Source: Luteibacter sp. 9135
Lineage (GTDB): Bacteria; Pseudomonadota; Gammaproteobacteria; Xanthomonadales; Rhodanobacteraceae
DNA: 64,000 nucleotides
NCBI RefSeq assembly: GCF_000745005.1
Contig: NZ_JQNB01000001.1
Coordinates: 4,209,501-4,273,500 of the forward strand
Reading direction: 5' to 3'
Part shown: positions 45,559 to 55,508 of the stretch, one piece after another
Layout: every line of letters begins with the position of its first letter
Position numbering within the stretch: the first letter of the stretch is position 1
Program-made: the position numbers and the translations under genes
The notes under the pieces: generated by a model
What the model saw: only the letters and a program-made list of their open reading frames with translations
Told to the model about the DNA's origin: nothing
Database searches by the model: none

Positions 45559-46268
45559 GCGACCTTCCGGGCCGCCAGCACGTAGTTCACCGACGTGTTG
45601 GACGACAGCGCGGCATTGCGCGTCAGCGGGTTGTAGGCGAGCCCGCGGAGGTCTTCGATCTCGAGATCGAAACGGCGCAGCATGGCGGCCACTTCCGAGG
45701 GCTTGAGGAACTGCGCGTAGTGGTGCGTGCCGCGCGGCAGCAGGCGCATGAGGTATTCCGCACCCACGATGGCCGCACCGAACGCGAGTGGCGTGCGGTT
45801 GAGCGTGGAAAGGAACAGCTGGCCACCCGGCTTGAGCATGGCCGACAGGTCGCGGATCAGCACCAGCGGATCGGGTACGTGCTCGATCATTTCCATGCAG
45901 CACACCGCATCGAACGACGCGGGCTCGGCAGCGGCCAATGCGTCCGACGACTGCACGCGGTAATCCACCTGCAGGTTGGACTCGAACAGGTGCAGTTTCG
46001 CGATCTCGATCAGCTTGGCGCCGAGGTCGATCGCCGTCACCTGCGCGCCGGCACGGGCCAGTGCCTCGCTGAGCAGGCCGCCGCCGCAACCGACATCGAC
46101 CACCCTGGCGCCACGCAGGTTGGCGCGCGCGCCCACGTAGGCGGCGCGCACGGGGTTCAGGTCGTGCAGCGGACGCGATTCACCGTCCGGGTCCCACCAG
46201 CGTGCGGCGAGCTTTTCGAAGCGGGCGATCTCGTCCGGGCTGACGTTCGATGGGTTCTGGGTTTGCAT
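45555..46268 (-). CDS. ubiG: Ubiquinone biosynthesis O-methyltransferase
   Basis: 237 residues. SAM-binding VVDVGCGGGLLSEALARAG, CMEMIEHVPDP and GTHHYAQFLKPSEV are specific to UbiG, which does both O-methylations in ubiquinone synthesis. The first gene of the ubiG-gph-Sqs/PSY transcript, each overlapping the next. Confidence 0.95.
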   Translation of the reverse strand: MQTQNPSNVSPDEIARFEKLAARWWDPDGESRPLHDLNPVRAAYVGARANLRGARVVDVGCGGGLLSEALARAGAQVTAIDLGAKLIEIAKLHLFESNLQVDYRVQSSDALAAAEPASFDAVCCMEMIEHVPDPLVLIRDLSAMLKPGGQLFLSTLNRTPLAFGAAIVGAEYLMRLLPRGTHHYAQFLKPSEVAAMLRRFDLEIEDLRGLAYNPLTRNAALSSNTSVNYVLAARKVA

Positions 46269-46335
46269 GGTTCAGGCCTCCGGGGCGCTGCGGGCGCGCC
46301 ACGCTTGGGCGGCAGGAAAATGACGAGGATTCGGG

Positions 46336-47682
46336 TCACGCATCGGTGGCATCGTCGCCGGCGGCGATGCGCTGGCGCCAGCCGCGTGCCTTCTCGCGGA
46401 TGCCGGCGACATCGACGTCGACCAGCTCGCCGCCGGACAGCTTGCGCTGGCCGTCGATCCACACGTCGCTGACCTGGTGCCGACCGGCGGCATACACCAG
46501 CTGCGACGCGACGTGGTACAGCGGCTGGGTTTCGAGCGCGTCCAGGCGTACGGCGGCGAAGTCGGCGCGCTTGCCCGGCTCGATGGAACCGACGCGATCA
46601 CCCAGGCCGATGGCCTTCGCACCGTTGAGCGTGGCGGCACGCAGCGCATAAGCCGCGTCGAACGCGGCGGCATCCTGCGCCACGGCCTTCGCCAGCAGGG
46701 CGGCCGTGCGCATCTCGCTGAACATGTCCAGGTCGTTGTTGGAGGCGCAACCGTCGGTGCCGATGCAGACATTGACGCCCGCGGCGCGCAGCTTCTCGGC
46801 GGGACAGAAACCGGAAGCCAGCTTGAGGTTGGACTCCGGGCAATGCGCCACCGACACGCCGGCGGCGGCACAGGCGGCGATTTCGCCATCGGTCAGCTGG
46901 GTCATGTGCACGGCGAGCAGGCGCTCGTTGACGATGCCGAGCTTCTGCAGGCGCGCGAACGGACGCATGCCGTCCTTCGCCACGGCCTCTTCCACTTCCT
47001 GCGCAGTCTCGTGGGTATGCAGGTGCACGGGAATGTCGAGCTGATCGGAGAGTACGCGGATGCGCTCGAAGTTCTCGTCGGACACGGTATACGGGGCGTG
47101 CGGCACGAACGCCGTGGTCAGCAGCGGCTCGCCCTGGAGCGATTCGTGCACTTCCAGCGCGCGGCTGAAGTATTCGTCGGAGGTCTTCGCCCAGGGCGTG
47201 GGGAAGTCGATCACCGGCAGGCCGATCACGGCGCGAAAGCCCATCTTGCGATAGGTGGCCGCGATGACATCGGGGAAGAAGTAGTTCTCGTTGGCGCAGG
47301 TGGTACCGCCACGGATCATCTCCGCCACCGCCAGTTCCACGCCGTCGCGGATGAAGTCGTGGCCCATCACGCGGGCTTCGGCCGGCCAGATGTGCTCCTG
47401 CAGCCAGGTCATCAGCGGCAGGTCGTCCGCCAGACCCCGCAGCAACGTCATGGGGTTGTGCGTGTGGGCATTGATCAGCCCGGGGATCAGCGCGTGCTCG
47501 TCGAGGATCACGCGCTCCTTCGGCGCGTAGGCAGCGCGTGCCTGGTCCGCCGGCAGGATGGCGAGGATCTCGCCGCCGTGCACGGCCACCGCGTGGTCGT
47601 CCAGGACCACCGCGTGGGGCTCGACGGGCACGACCCAGCGCGCCTCGATCAGCAGGTCGATCTCAATGGGGCTGTTGCTCAT
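46336..47682 (-). CDS. mtaD: 5'-Methylthioadenosine/S-adenosylhomocysteine deaminase
   Basis: 448 residues of the TRZ/ATZ amidohydrolase group. Zinc ligands His73 and His75 in NAHTHN, a later HLHTHET, HMTQL and TDGCASNNDLDMFSEM are diagnostic. It deaminates MTA or SAH in purine and methionine salvage. 67 bp from ubiG in the same direction; efp lies 96 bp upstream. Confidence 0.9.
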   Translation of the reverse strand: MSNSPIEIDLLIEARWVVPVEPHAVVLDDHAVAVHGGEILAILPADQARAAYAPKERVILDEHALIPGLINAHTHNPMTLLRGLADDLPLMTWLQEHIWPAEARVMGHDFIRDGVELAVAEMIRGGTTCANENYFFPDVIAATYRKMGFRAVIGLPVIDFPTPWAKTSDEYFSRALEVHESLQGEPLLTTAFVPHAPYTVSDENFERIRVLSDQLDIPVHLHTHETAQEVEEAVAKDGMRPFARLQKLGIVNERLLAVHMTQLTDGEIAACAAAGVSVAHCPESNLKLASGFCPAEKLRAAGVNVCIGTDGCASNNDLDMFSEMRTAALLAKAVAQDAAAFDAAYALRAATLNGAKAIGLGDRVGSIEPGKRADFAAVRLDALETQPLYHVASQLVYAAGRHQVSDVWIDGQRKLSGGELVDVDVAGIREKARGWRQRIAAGDDATDA

Positions 47683-47778
47683 GCGGGGGCCTCGATGGGG
47701 AAACGGGAGCCTCGAAACAAAAGCGGCACGGTGCCCTGGAGGCCACCGTGCCGATCGGCCGAACGGGGATGGACGGCC

Positions 47779-48357
47779 TTACTTGACGCGGCTGTCGTAC
47801 TCGCCGGTGCGGGTATCGACCTTGATGACTTCGTCCTGGTTGACGAACAGGGGCACGCGGACCACGGCGCCGGTTTCCAGCGTGGCCGGCTTGCCGCCGC
47901 CGCCCGAGGTGTCGCCACGGACGCCGGGGTCGGTCTCGACGATCTTCAGTTCGACGAACTTCGGCGCCTGCACGGCGATGATGTTGCCGTTGAAGAGGGT
48001 GATGACGCATTCCTCGTCACCCTTGAGCCACTTCCAGGCGTCGCCCATGGCAGCCAGGCTGGCACGGTGCTGGTCGTAGGTTTCGCTCTGCATGAAGATC
48101 CACTCGCGGTCGTTGCCGGTGCCCTCGACGTACGAGAAGCTGGCATCGGTATCGACGGCATCGGCCTCTTCGTAGGAATCGCTGGACTTCAGCGTCTGCT
48201 CGGTGGTGCGGCCGTCCTTGAGGTTGCGGATGCGGATACGGGTGAAGGCCTGGCCCTTGCCAGGCTTGACGAAGTCCGCTTCGGTGATGATCCAGGGATC
48301 GCCGTTGTGGATGATCTTCTTGCCCGTTTTGACGTCGTTGAGGCCAAGCATGCCCAT
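47779..48357 (-). CDS. efp: Elongation factor P
   Basis: 192 residues, three-domain EF-P. The tip loop [10 protein letters not shown] carries Lys34, the residue normally beta-lysylated by EpmA/EpmB, and epmB is divergently placed. It relieves ribosome stalling at polyproline. The C-terminus [20 protein letters not shown] is typical in the region residues 165-190. Compare the Arg-tipped paralogue at 17167. Confidence 0.95.
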   Translation of the reverse strand: MGMLGLNDVKTGKKIIHNGDPWIITEADFVKPGKGQAFTRIRIRNLKDGRTTEQTLKSSDSYEEADAVDTDASFSYVEGTGNDREWIFMQSETYDQHRASLAAMGDAWKWLKGDEECVITLFNGNIIAVQAPKFVELKIVETDPGVRGDTSGGGGKPATLETGAVVRVPLFVNQDEVIKVDTRTGEYDSRVK

Positions 48358-48444
48358 CTGTATCTGCTCCGGAGTGATATCCGCCCCGCTGGGCGGTTAA
48401 AATGGGGTCTGTGATGGGCTGCAAGGCCCGACCCAAGGTCCGCA

Positions 48445-49470
48445 ATGATAACCGCAAGCCCCATGTCACGCCTATCGCCGCCCGCCAGGGCTTGGCGCGA
48501 GCTATGGCGCGAAGCCATCACCGACGCGGGCGAACTCCTCGGCGCGGTGGGGCTCGCCGGCCGGCCGGACCTCCTGCCGCCCGACGATGCGGGCTTTCCC
48601 CTGCGCGTGCCCCGCGGCTTCGTGGCCCGCATGCGTCCCGGCGATCCTAACGACCCCCTGCTGCTGCAGGTGCTGCCCCGCCGCGCCGAGCACGACACCG
48701 CCGAGGGTTTCACCGTCGACGCCGTGGGCGACATGGCGGCGAAGGCTGGGCAGGGCCTCCTGCACAAGTACGATGGCCGGGCGCTGCTCATCGCCAGTGG
48801 CAGCTGCGCGGTCAACTGCCGCTACTGCTTCCGCCGCCACTTTCCCTATGGCGAGGAAATCGCCGCCGCCGCGCAGTGGCGCGACGCCCTGGCCCATGTC
48901 CGGGCGGATAGTTCCATCCGTGAAATCATCCTGTCCGGAGGCGATCCGCTGGCGCTGGCCACGCACAAGCTCGCGGAGCTGACCCGGGGCCTGGCCGCCC
49001 TGCCCCACGTCATACGGCTGCGCATCCACACCCGCCTGCCCGTCGTGCTGCCCGAGCGGGTGGACGCCGAGTTCACCGACTGGCTGGGGGCCCTGCCCCT
49101 GCAGAAGGTGGTGGTGCTGCACGCCAACCACGCCAACGAGTTCGACGACACGGTGGATGCCGCGTGCGGGCGCCTGCGCGACGCCGGGGCCACCCTGCTC
49201 AACCAGTCCGTGCTGCTGCGCGGCGTGAACGACAACGCCGACGCGCTGGCCAGCCTGAGCGAGCGCTCGTTCGCGGCCGGGGTGCTGCCCTATTACCTGC
49301 ACCAGCTCGACAAGGTGGCGGGCGCCACCCACTTCGAGGTGGACGACGCGCACGCCCTGCGCCTCATCGACAGCCTGCGCAGGCGACTGCCGGGCTACCT
49401 CGTTCCGAAACTGGTGCGTGAACTGCCGGGCGATCCCGCCAAGCGCCCTATTGCCGATTTCGCGCGCTAG
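48445..49470 (+). CDS. epmB: EF-P beta-lysylation protein EpmB (lysine 2,3-aminomutase-like)
   Basis: 341 residues, radical SAM. The cluster motif CAVNCRYC has Cys121, Cys125 and Cys128; SGGDPLALATHKLAEL and YYLHQLDKVAGATHFEV complete the aminomutase core. It isomerises lysine to beta-lysine for EpmA to attach to EF-P Lys34. It is divergent from efp with 87 bp between. EpmA is not in the window. Confidence 0.93.
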   Translation: MITASPMSRLSPPARAWRELWREAITDAGELLGAVGLAGRPDLLPPDDAGFPLRVPRGFVARMRPGDPNDPLLLQVLPRRAEHDTAEGFTVDAVGDMAAKAGQGLLHKYDGRALLIASGSCAVNCRYCFRRHFPYGEEIAAAAQWRDALAHVRADSSIREIILSGGDPLALATHKLAELTRGLAALPHVIRLRIHTRLPVVLPERVDAEFTDWLGALPLQKVVVLHANHANEFDDTVDAACGRLRDAGATLLNQSVLLRGVNDNADALASLSERSFAAGVLPYYLHQLDKVAGATHFEVDDAHALRLIDSLRRRLPGYLVPKLVRELPGDPAKRPIADFAR

Positions 49471-49568
49471 TATGTCCCTTGCCCGGCCCTGAAAAGCCGG
49501 GCCGCGACACGGGGGGGAGCGGGCCGGGGCACGGGCTCGTCGGGTAGGCCAGCGGCAACCGGAACGGC

Positions 49569-51631
49569 ATGAAACAAGACAACGTCATCAGGATCCTCTT
49601 CATCGAAGACTCGGTGGAAGACGCCGAGCTTTTGATCAACGTGCTGCGCAATGGCGGCGTGGCGGTCAGGCCGGCCCGGGCGACGGACGCCGAGGGCATC
49701 CAGGCGTCCCTCGACGAGCTGGTCCCCGATCTGGTGCTGATGAATCCCGACGTCGCCGGCGTCGAGCCCACGGCGGTCATGCGCCAGTTGAATGCCAGCG
49801 GCCGCGACCTCGCCCTGATCGCCATCGTGGACACCCTGCGCGACGACGCCGTGGCCGAGCTTATCGCCGCCGGCTGCCGGGGCGTGGCCCCCGCGGGCGC
49901 CCGGACCAGATCCTGGCCATCACCGAGCGCGAGTTCGAATCCCTCTCCACGCGCCGCCAGGTGCGCCGCCTGGAAACCTCCCTGCGCGAGACGGAGCGCC
50001 GCTGCGACTCGCTGCTGGATTCCTCGCGCGACGCCATCGCCTATGTGCACGAGGGCATGCATGTCCGTGTCAACCAGGCCTACCTGGAAGCCTTCGGCTT
50101 TGCCGAGCTGGACGACATCCTCGGCCTGCCCATCCTCGACCTGATCGCCGGCACCCACGCCGACGCCTTCAAGGCCACGCTGCGCAGCCTGTCCAAGGGG
50201 GACAAGTCGCCACCCCCGGTCGAACTGCTGGCCCGCCGCGACGACGGCAGCACATTCACCTCCCTGGTCGAGTTCGCCCACGCCACGTTCGAAGGCGAGA
50301 CCTGCCTGCAGATCGTCTTCCGCCAGCAGGTCGTCGATGCCGCGCTGGTCGCGCAGTTGCAGCGCGACCCGGTCACCGGCCTGTTCAACCGGGCGCGCAC
50401 GCTGGAGCACGTCGACGAGGCCGTGGCCGCCGCCGCGGCCGGTCGCGAGGGCCAGGCCGTACTGCTGATCGAGCCCGACAACTGGAAAGACATCGTCACC
50501 AGCGCCGGCATCGGCAACGCCGACCCGCTGCTGGCAGCCATCGCCGCGCGTATCGCCGAGTCCATCGACGAGGACGACGTGGCCGGCGTGCTCGGCGACC
50601 ACACGCTGGGCCTCGTGCTGTCCCCGCGCGGCGACCTGGAACACGCCGCGCTGACCGAGCGGCTGCGCACCGCCATTTCCGAACATATCTTCGACGCCGG
50701 CTCGCGCTCGCTGACCGTTACGATCACCATCGGCGGCACCCTGCTGGCCGAGAAGAACGCCAACAGCGACACGGTGCTGCACCAGGCCAGCGCGGCACTG
50801 CGCAACGCCCAGAACCAGGGCGGCAACCGCGTCGAGTTGCACGACCCGAGCGCTCGCGAAAAAGCGGACGCGGAGCGCGAGCAATACTGGCTCGACCTCG
50901 TGCGCGACGCGTTGTCCACGGATGGCCTTCGCCTCTACCACCAGCAGATCATCAGCCTGCAGGATGCCGCGGGCGAGTTCTACGAGATCCTGGTCCGCAT
51001 GCGCGGGCCCAAGGGCGACGTGCTGCCCTCCTATTTCTTCGCGGTAGCCGAGCGCAACGGCCTGCTACCGGCGATCGACCGCTGGGTGCTCGGCCACGCC
51101 ATCGACGCGCTGGTGCACCGCGAGAACGACGGCATGACCACCACGTATTTCGTGAAGGTGACCCAGCAGTCGCTGGAAGACCGTGACCTGCTGCCCTGGC
51201 TTTGCCGTCGCCTGGAAGCCGCCCAGCTGCGACGGAGCACCCTGGTCATCGAGATGCCGGAATCGAAGGTGCTGACCAGCCTGCGTCCCACGCAGGAGTT
51301 CGTGTCGGGATGGCGCAAGGCCGGCGGCAAGTTCGGCATCGAGCAGTTCGGCTCAGGCCTCAATTCGTTCCAGATCCTCAGCCACATCGAAGCCGATTAC
51401 CTGAAGATCGACCGCAACTTCATGACCGACCTTCCGCAGCATCCGGAAAACCAGAAAAAAATCGCCGAGATATGCAAGGAAGGCCACGCCTCGGGCAAGC
51501 AGACGATTGCCGAATGGGTGGAAGACGCCGTCAGCACGTCGCTGTTGTTCGCCTGCGGCGTCGACTTCGTGCAGGGCAACTTCCTGCAGGAACCGGCCAA
51601 GGTGCTGGCCGAGGAATACATGCCGGTGTAA
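49569..51631 (+). CDS. fimX: FimX-like REC-PAS-GGDEF-EAL regulator, with an apparent frameshift
   Basis: The gene runs in one frame from 49569 (MKQDNVIRILFIEDSVEDAELL, a receiver whose phospho-Asp is Asn in VLMNPDVAG) to about 49900 and resumes in another frame (PDQILAITEREFESLSTRRQ). A single missing C near 49896-49905 (GCGCCCGG for GCGCCCCGG) would join them. Downstream are a PAS domain, a degenerate GGDEF (GDHTLGLVL) and an EAL domain with EIL in place of EAL. FimX binds c-di-GMP and controls type IV pili in Xanthomonas and Pseudomonas. The intact part from 49961 is 556 residues. It could be a pseudogene, an assembly error or a recoded gene. Confidence 0.8.
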
Positions 51632-51695
51632 TGCGCGCGGCACGCACGCCGTACGCACGTCGCACGCACGCGGCATAAATGCACACACGGCATGC

Positions 51696-51802
51696 GTAGG
51701 AGCGCACGATGTGCGCGACATGTTTTGTGGCCGTGACATGAAGCTGGCGCGCCAGCACGATGGTTTCCGCGAAAAGATGTCGCGCACAGCGTGCGCTCCT
51801 AC
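51696..51802. repeat. Inverted REP pair (REPIN-like) downstream of the fimX-like gene
   Basis: A plus copy at 51696-51718 and a minus copy at 51780-51802 (with CACAGC for CACATC) face each other across about 60 bp that includes GCTGGCGCGCCAGC, itself a palindrome. The whole can fold into one large hairpin. Confidence 0.8.
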
Positions 51803-51839
51803 ACCAGACACGTAGGGCACGGCGCAACCGGCCAAAGCA

Positions 51840-51868
51840 AAAAGCCCGCGATCGCTCGCGGGCTTTTT
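51840..51868 (-). terminator. Bidirectional terminator after rplS
   Basis: GCCCGCGA-tcgc-TCGCGGGC with A's before and five T's after; serves rplS on the minus strand. Confidence 0.85.
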
Positions 51869-51889
51869 GTTGCGCCTTGCGGCAGCCGA

Positions 51890-52303
51890 TTACTCGGCGG
51901 CAGCAGCGGCGGCGGATGCTGCGGCGGCCTTCTTGGCGACCTTGGCAGCGGCGGCGGCGGCGATGTCTTCCTTGATGCGGGCAGCCTTGCCTTCCAGACC
52001 GCGCAGGTAGTACAGCTTGGCGCCGCGGACCTTGCCCTTACGCTTGACTTCGACCGAGTCGATGGCGCGGCTGTGCGACTGGAACACGCGCTCGACGCCG
52101 GTGCCGTGCGAAATCTTGCGCACGGTGAAAGCGGAGTGCAGGCCGCGGCTGCGCTTGGCGATGACGATACCTTCGAACGCCTGGACGCGCTCGCGGTTAC
52201 CTTCCTTCACCTTGACGTTGACGATCACGGTGTCGCCAGGACCGAAATCCGGCAGCTGGCGGGTGATCTGCTCGGCTTCGAACTGTTGGAGGAGTTTGTT
52301 CAT
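51890..52303 (-). CDS. rplS: Ribosomal protein L19
   Basis: 137 residues from the ATG at 52303. [27 protein letters not shown] and [42 protein letters not shown] match L19 in the region residues 19-115. The C-terminal Ala/Lys tail ([14 protein letters not shown]) is a lineage extension. Last gene of rpsP-rimM-trmD-rplS. Confidence 0.95.
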   Translation of the reverse strand: MNKLLQQFEAEQITRQLPDFGPGDTVIVNVKVKEGNRERVQAFEGIVIAKRSRGLHSAFTVRKISHGTGVERVFQSHSRAIDSVEVKRKGKVRGAKLYYLRGLEGKAARIKEDIAAAAAAKVAKKAAAASAAAAAAE

Positions 52304-52313
52304 GGCACACCTG

Positions 52314-53096
52314 TCAATTTTTATTACGGCGGTCGTTTCCGGCCGCACCGTTTGGCCGTGCGTATTCACGGCGGAATTCATCCAGCAATGTCCTCGATTC
52401 ATCATCGAGCGCACGCTGCGTTAGCAGATCCGGCCGGCGCAGCCAGGTACGACCCAGCGACTGTTTCCGACGCCAGCGGCGAATAGCCGCGTGATCGCCG
52501 GAAAGCAGCACCTCCGGCACGCCGCCCCAGGCATCGTGATGCTCGGGACGGGTGTAATGCGGGCAATCCAGCAGGCCATCCGAGAAGGAGTCCTGCTGGG
52601 CGGATTGCGCGTCGTTCAACGCGCCCTCCTGAAGACGACCCACCGCATCGATGACAACTGCTGCGGCAAGCTCCCCACCGGACAGCACATAATCGCCGAT
52701 CGAGAGCTCCTCGTCGACCTCGTGCTCCAGCAGGCGTTCGTCCACGCCCTCGTAACGTCCGCAGACCAGGGCGATTCGCGGCAGTCTCGCCAGCGCTTCG
52801 GTCCTCTTCTGCGTCAGCCGCGCACCTTGCGGGCTGAGGTAGATCACATGCACCGGCTCCGGTGCGGCCTGGCGAACCGCGGCAAGCGCCGCCCGCAAGG
52901 GATCGATCAACATGACCATGCCCGGTCCACCGCCAAAAGGGCGACCGTCCACGGTGCGATGCCTGTCAGGGGCGAAATCGCGGGGGTTCCAGGTTTCCAC
53001 CTGTAACAACTCGCGCTGTTGCGCCCTGCCGACCACCCCGACCGCCGCCGACTGGCGGATGAAGTCGGGAAACAACGAGACCACATCGATGCGCAT
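52314..53096 (-). CDS. trmD: tRNA (guanine-N1)-methyltransferase
   Basis: 260 residues, SPOUT fold. [32 protein letters not shown] and [14 protein letters not shown] are the trefoil-knot SAM site. It methylates G37 of tRNAs to prevent frameshifting. 16 bp after rimM. Confidence 0.95.
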   Translation of the reverse strand: MRIDVVSLFPDFIRQSAAVGVVGRAQQRELLQVETWNPRDFAPDRHRTVDGRPFGGGPGMVMLIDPLRAALAAVRQAAPEPVHVIYLSPQGARLTQKRTEALARLPRIALVCGRYEGVDERLLEHEVDEELSIGDYVLSGGELAAAVVIDAVGRLQEGALNDAQSAQQDSFSDGLLDCPHYTRPEHHDAWGGVPEVLLSGDHAAIRRWRRKQSLGRTWLRRPDLLTQRALDDESRTLLDEFRREYARPNGAAGNDRRNKN

Positions 53097-53112
53097 GACC
53101 TGGTGTCGCTGC

Positions 53113-53628
53113 CTAGAACTCGGGGTCCCAGTCCACCACGATGCGCCCCGCGTCGAAATCGACGGAATGCACGTAGGGGCCCTGGACGAATGGAATCAAC
53201 CGCTCCCTCTCGCCATCCTTCACCACCATGACATCGTTGGCACCGGTGGCGAATAGATGGTTGACCCGACCCAGCATGACGTTTTCCGTGGTAACGACCT
53301 CGAGGCCTTCGAGATCGGTCCAGTAGAACTCGCCAGGAGCGGGAGGCGGCAGCGCATCGCGGGAGACCGTGATCTCACACCCGATGAGCGCTGTCGCCTG
53401 GTCGCGATCCTCGATACCCGGCAGGGTGGCCACGAGGCCTTTGCCCTGCGCGCGCCCGCGGATTCCGTCGATCTCCTTTTCCACGCCCGGCGCGGTCAGC
53501 AGCCATGGCTGGTAACGGAAGATCTGGATGCGGGGGTCGGTCCAGCTTTCGAGCTTGACCTGCCCCTGCACGCCGTAGAGCCCGACAATGCGCCCGAGAC
53601 GGACGCGCTTACCGGACTCCAGCGACAT
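53113..53628 (-). CDS. rimM: Ribosome maturation factor RimM
   Basis: 171 residues: N-terminal barrel ([20 protein letters not shown]) and C-terminal PRC barrel ([31 protein letters not shown]). It acts in 30S head assembly with S19. It overlaps the rpsP stop (TGATG). Confidence 0.93.
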   Translation of the reverse strand: MSLESGKRVRLGRIVGLYGVQGQVKLESWTDPRIQIFRYQPWLLTAPGVEKEIDGIRGRAQGKGLVATLPGIEDRDQATALIGCEITVSRDALPPPAPGEFYWTDLEGLEVVTTENVMLGRVNHLFATGANDVMVVKDGERERLIPFVQGPYVHSVDFDAGRIVVDWDPEF

Positions 53629-53879
53629 CAGGCAGCCAGCTTGCCGGCTTCCTTCACGAGCGCACGGACCTTGTCGGTCAGCTGTGCACCCTTGGCCACC
53701 CAGGCCTGGACCTTGGCCACATCGAGCTCGAGGCGCTTGTCGGCGCCCGAAGCGACCGGGTTGTAATAGCCGACACGCTCGATGTTGCGACCGTCGCGCG
53801 GGCTGCGCTGGTCGGTCACGACGACGTGATAAAACGGACGGCCCTTGGCGCCACCGCGCGAAAGACGAATCTTAACCAT
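53628..53879 (-). CDS. rpsP: Ribosomal protein S16
   Basis: 83 residues beginning [20 protein letters not shown]. First gene of the rpsP-rimM-trmD-rplS operon; about 110 bp separate it from ffh upstream. Confidence 0.96.
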   Translation of the reverse strand: MVKIRLSRGGAKGRPFYHVVVTDQRSPRDGRNIERVGYYNPVASGADKRLELDVAKVQAWVAKGAQLTDKVRALVKEAGKLAA

Positions 53880-53986
53880 ATTACGAGCTCCAGAGTGCCG
53901 TATGCCGGCAAAGCGCGCGCGAGAAGCGGGCGCGGTAAACCCGGCATTTTAACGAAAGTTACGAAAAAGGGAAGGGCTTTGCGCGA

Positions 53987-55378
53987 TCAGCGCATCGGCG
54001 GCATGCCGCCGCCCATGCCACCCATACCGCCCATGCCCTTCATGGCGCCGCGCATCTGGCGCATGAGGCCCTTGCTGCCGCCTTTGGACAGCTTGGACAT
54101 CATCTTCTCCATCTGCATGAACTGCTTCAGCAGGCGGTTGACGTCGGCCGGCTGCGTGCCGGAACCACGCGCCACGCGCGCCTTGCGCGATCCGTTGAGC
54201 AGATCGGGGTGGCGGCGTTCTTTCTTGGTCATGGAGCCGATGATGGCCACCATGCGCTTGAGTTCGTTGTCGTTGACCTTGGACTTGACGCTGTCGGGCA
54301 GGTTGCCCATGCCCGGCAGCTTGTCCATCAGGCCGGCCAGGCCGCCCATATTGGACATCTGTTCCAGTTGGTCGCGCATATCGTTCAGGTCGAAGCGCTT
54401 GCCCTTCATGACCTTCTCGGCCAGCTTCTGGGCTTTCTGCTGGTCGACCTTGCGCTCGACTTCCTCGACCAGCGACAGCACGTCGCCCATGCCGAGGATG
54501 CGCTGGGCCAGACGATCCGGATGGAACGGCTCCAGTGCGTCGGACTTCTCACCCGCACCCAGGAACTTGATCGGCCGACCGGTGATGTAGCGCACGGACA
54601 GGGCAGCACCGCCGCGGGCGTCGCCGTCCGTCTTGGTCAGCACCACGCCGGTGAGCGGAAGCGCATCGGCGAAGGCCTTGGCCACGTTGGCCGCATCCTG
54701 GCCGGTCATGGAATCGACGACGAACAGGGTTTCGATCGGATCGAGGGCGCTGTGCAGCGCCTTGATCTCGTCCATCATGGCTTCGTCGATATGCAGGCGA
54801 CCTGCGGTATCGACGAGCAGCACGTCCATGACCTCGCGCCGGGCGGCGGCCACGGCGGCACGGGCGATGTCGACGGGGTTCTGCCCGGCTTCCGACGGGA
54901 AGAAGGTGACCTCGACCTGCTCGGCCAGCGTGCGCAACTGCTCGATGGCGGCGGGGCGGTAGACGTCGCAGCTGACCACCATGACGCGCTTTTTCTTGCG
55001 CTCGCGCAGGAACCGCGCCAGCTTGCCGACGGTGGTGGTCTTGCCCGCGCCCTGCAGGCCGGCCATGAGCACGACCGCCGGCGGGGTAGCCGCCAGGTTC
55101 AGCTCGGTATTGGCCTGGCCCATGACGGCGGTGAGCTCGTCGCTGACCACCTTGACCAGCGCCTGGCCCGGCGACAGGCTTTTGAGGACTTCCTGGCCGA
55201 CCGCGCGCACCTTGACGCGTTCGATCAGGGCCTTGACCACCGGCAGCGCCACGTCGGCCTCGAGCAGCGCGATGCGCACCTCGCGCAACGTCTCGCGAAT
55301 GTTTTCCTCGGTCAGCCGGCCGCGACCACGCAGGCGATTGACGGTATCGGAGAGGCGATTGCTGAGCGATTCGAACAT
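53987..55378 (-). CDS. ffh: Signal recognition particle protein Ffh
   Basis: 463 residues: N domain, GTPase G domain with GLQGAGKTTTVGKLA, VDTAGRLH and TKTDGDARGG, then a Met-rich M domain ending MRGAMKGMGGMGGMGGGMPP. It brings inner-membrane proteins to the translocon. Divergent from the cytochrome-assembly-like gene. Confidence 0.96.
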   Translation of the reverse strand: MFESLSNRLSDTVNRLRGRGRLTEENIRETLREVRIALLEADVALPVVKALIERVKVRAVGQEVLKSLSPGQALVKVVSDELTAVMGQANTELNLAATPPAVVLMAGLQGAGKTTTVGKLARFLRERKKKRVMVVSCDVYRPAAIEQLRTLAEQVEVTFFPSEAGQNPVDIARAAVAAARREVMDVLLVDTAGRLHIDEAMMDEIKALHSALDPIETLFVVDSMTGQDAANVAKAFADALPLTGVVLTKTDGDARGGAALSVRYITGRPIKFLGAGEKSDALEPFHPDRLAQRILGMGDVLSLVEEVERKVDQQKAQKLAEKVMKGKRFDLNDMRDQLEQMSNMGGLAGLMDKLPGMGNLPDSVKSKVNDNELKRMVAIIGSMTKKERRHPDLLNGSRKARVARGSGTQPADVNRLLKQFMQMEKMMSKLSKGGSKGLMRQMRGAMKGMGGMGGMGGGMPPMR

Positions 55379-55508
55379 GGCGAGTTCGTGTCTGGGCTGC
55401 TGTAAACGACGGATTATAGCCCACTATCGCTGCCGGACGCTCCGCGATGCCGCAAATGACAGCGTGTCGCATTCACGGCGCAAAGCGGCTATGCCACACT
55501 GCGTCGCC

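Noticed and set aside
46477..48414. 645-codon plus-strand frame opposite mtaD and efp
   Set aside because: Antisense to well-recognised genes, with shadow-type composition and no motif.
49471..49568. Possible c-di-GMP riboswitch before the fimX-like gene
   Set aside because: A GCCCGGC/GCCGGGC hairpin and G-rich stretch exist, but the conserved GEMM cores are absent.
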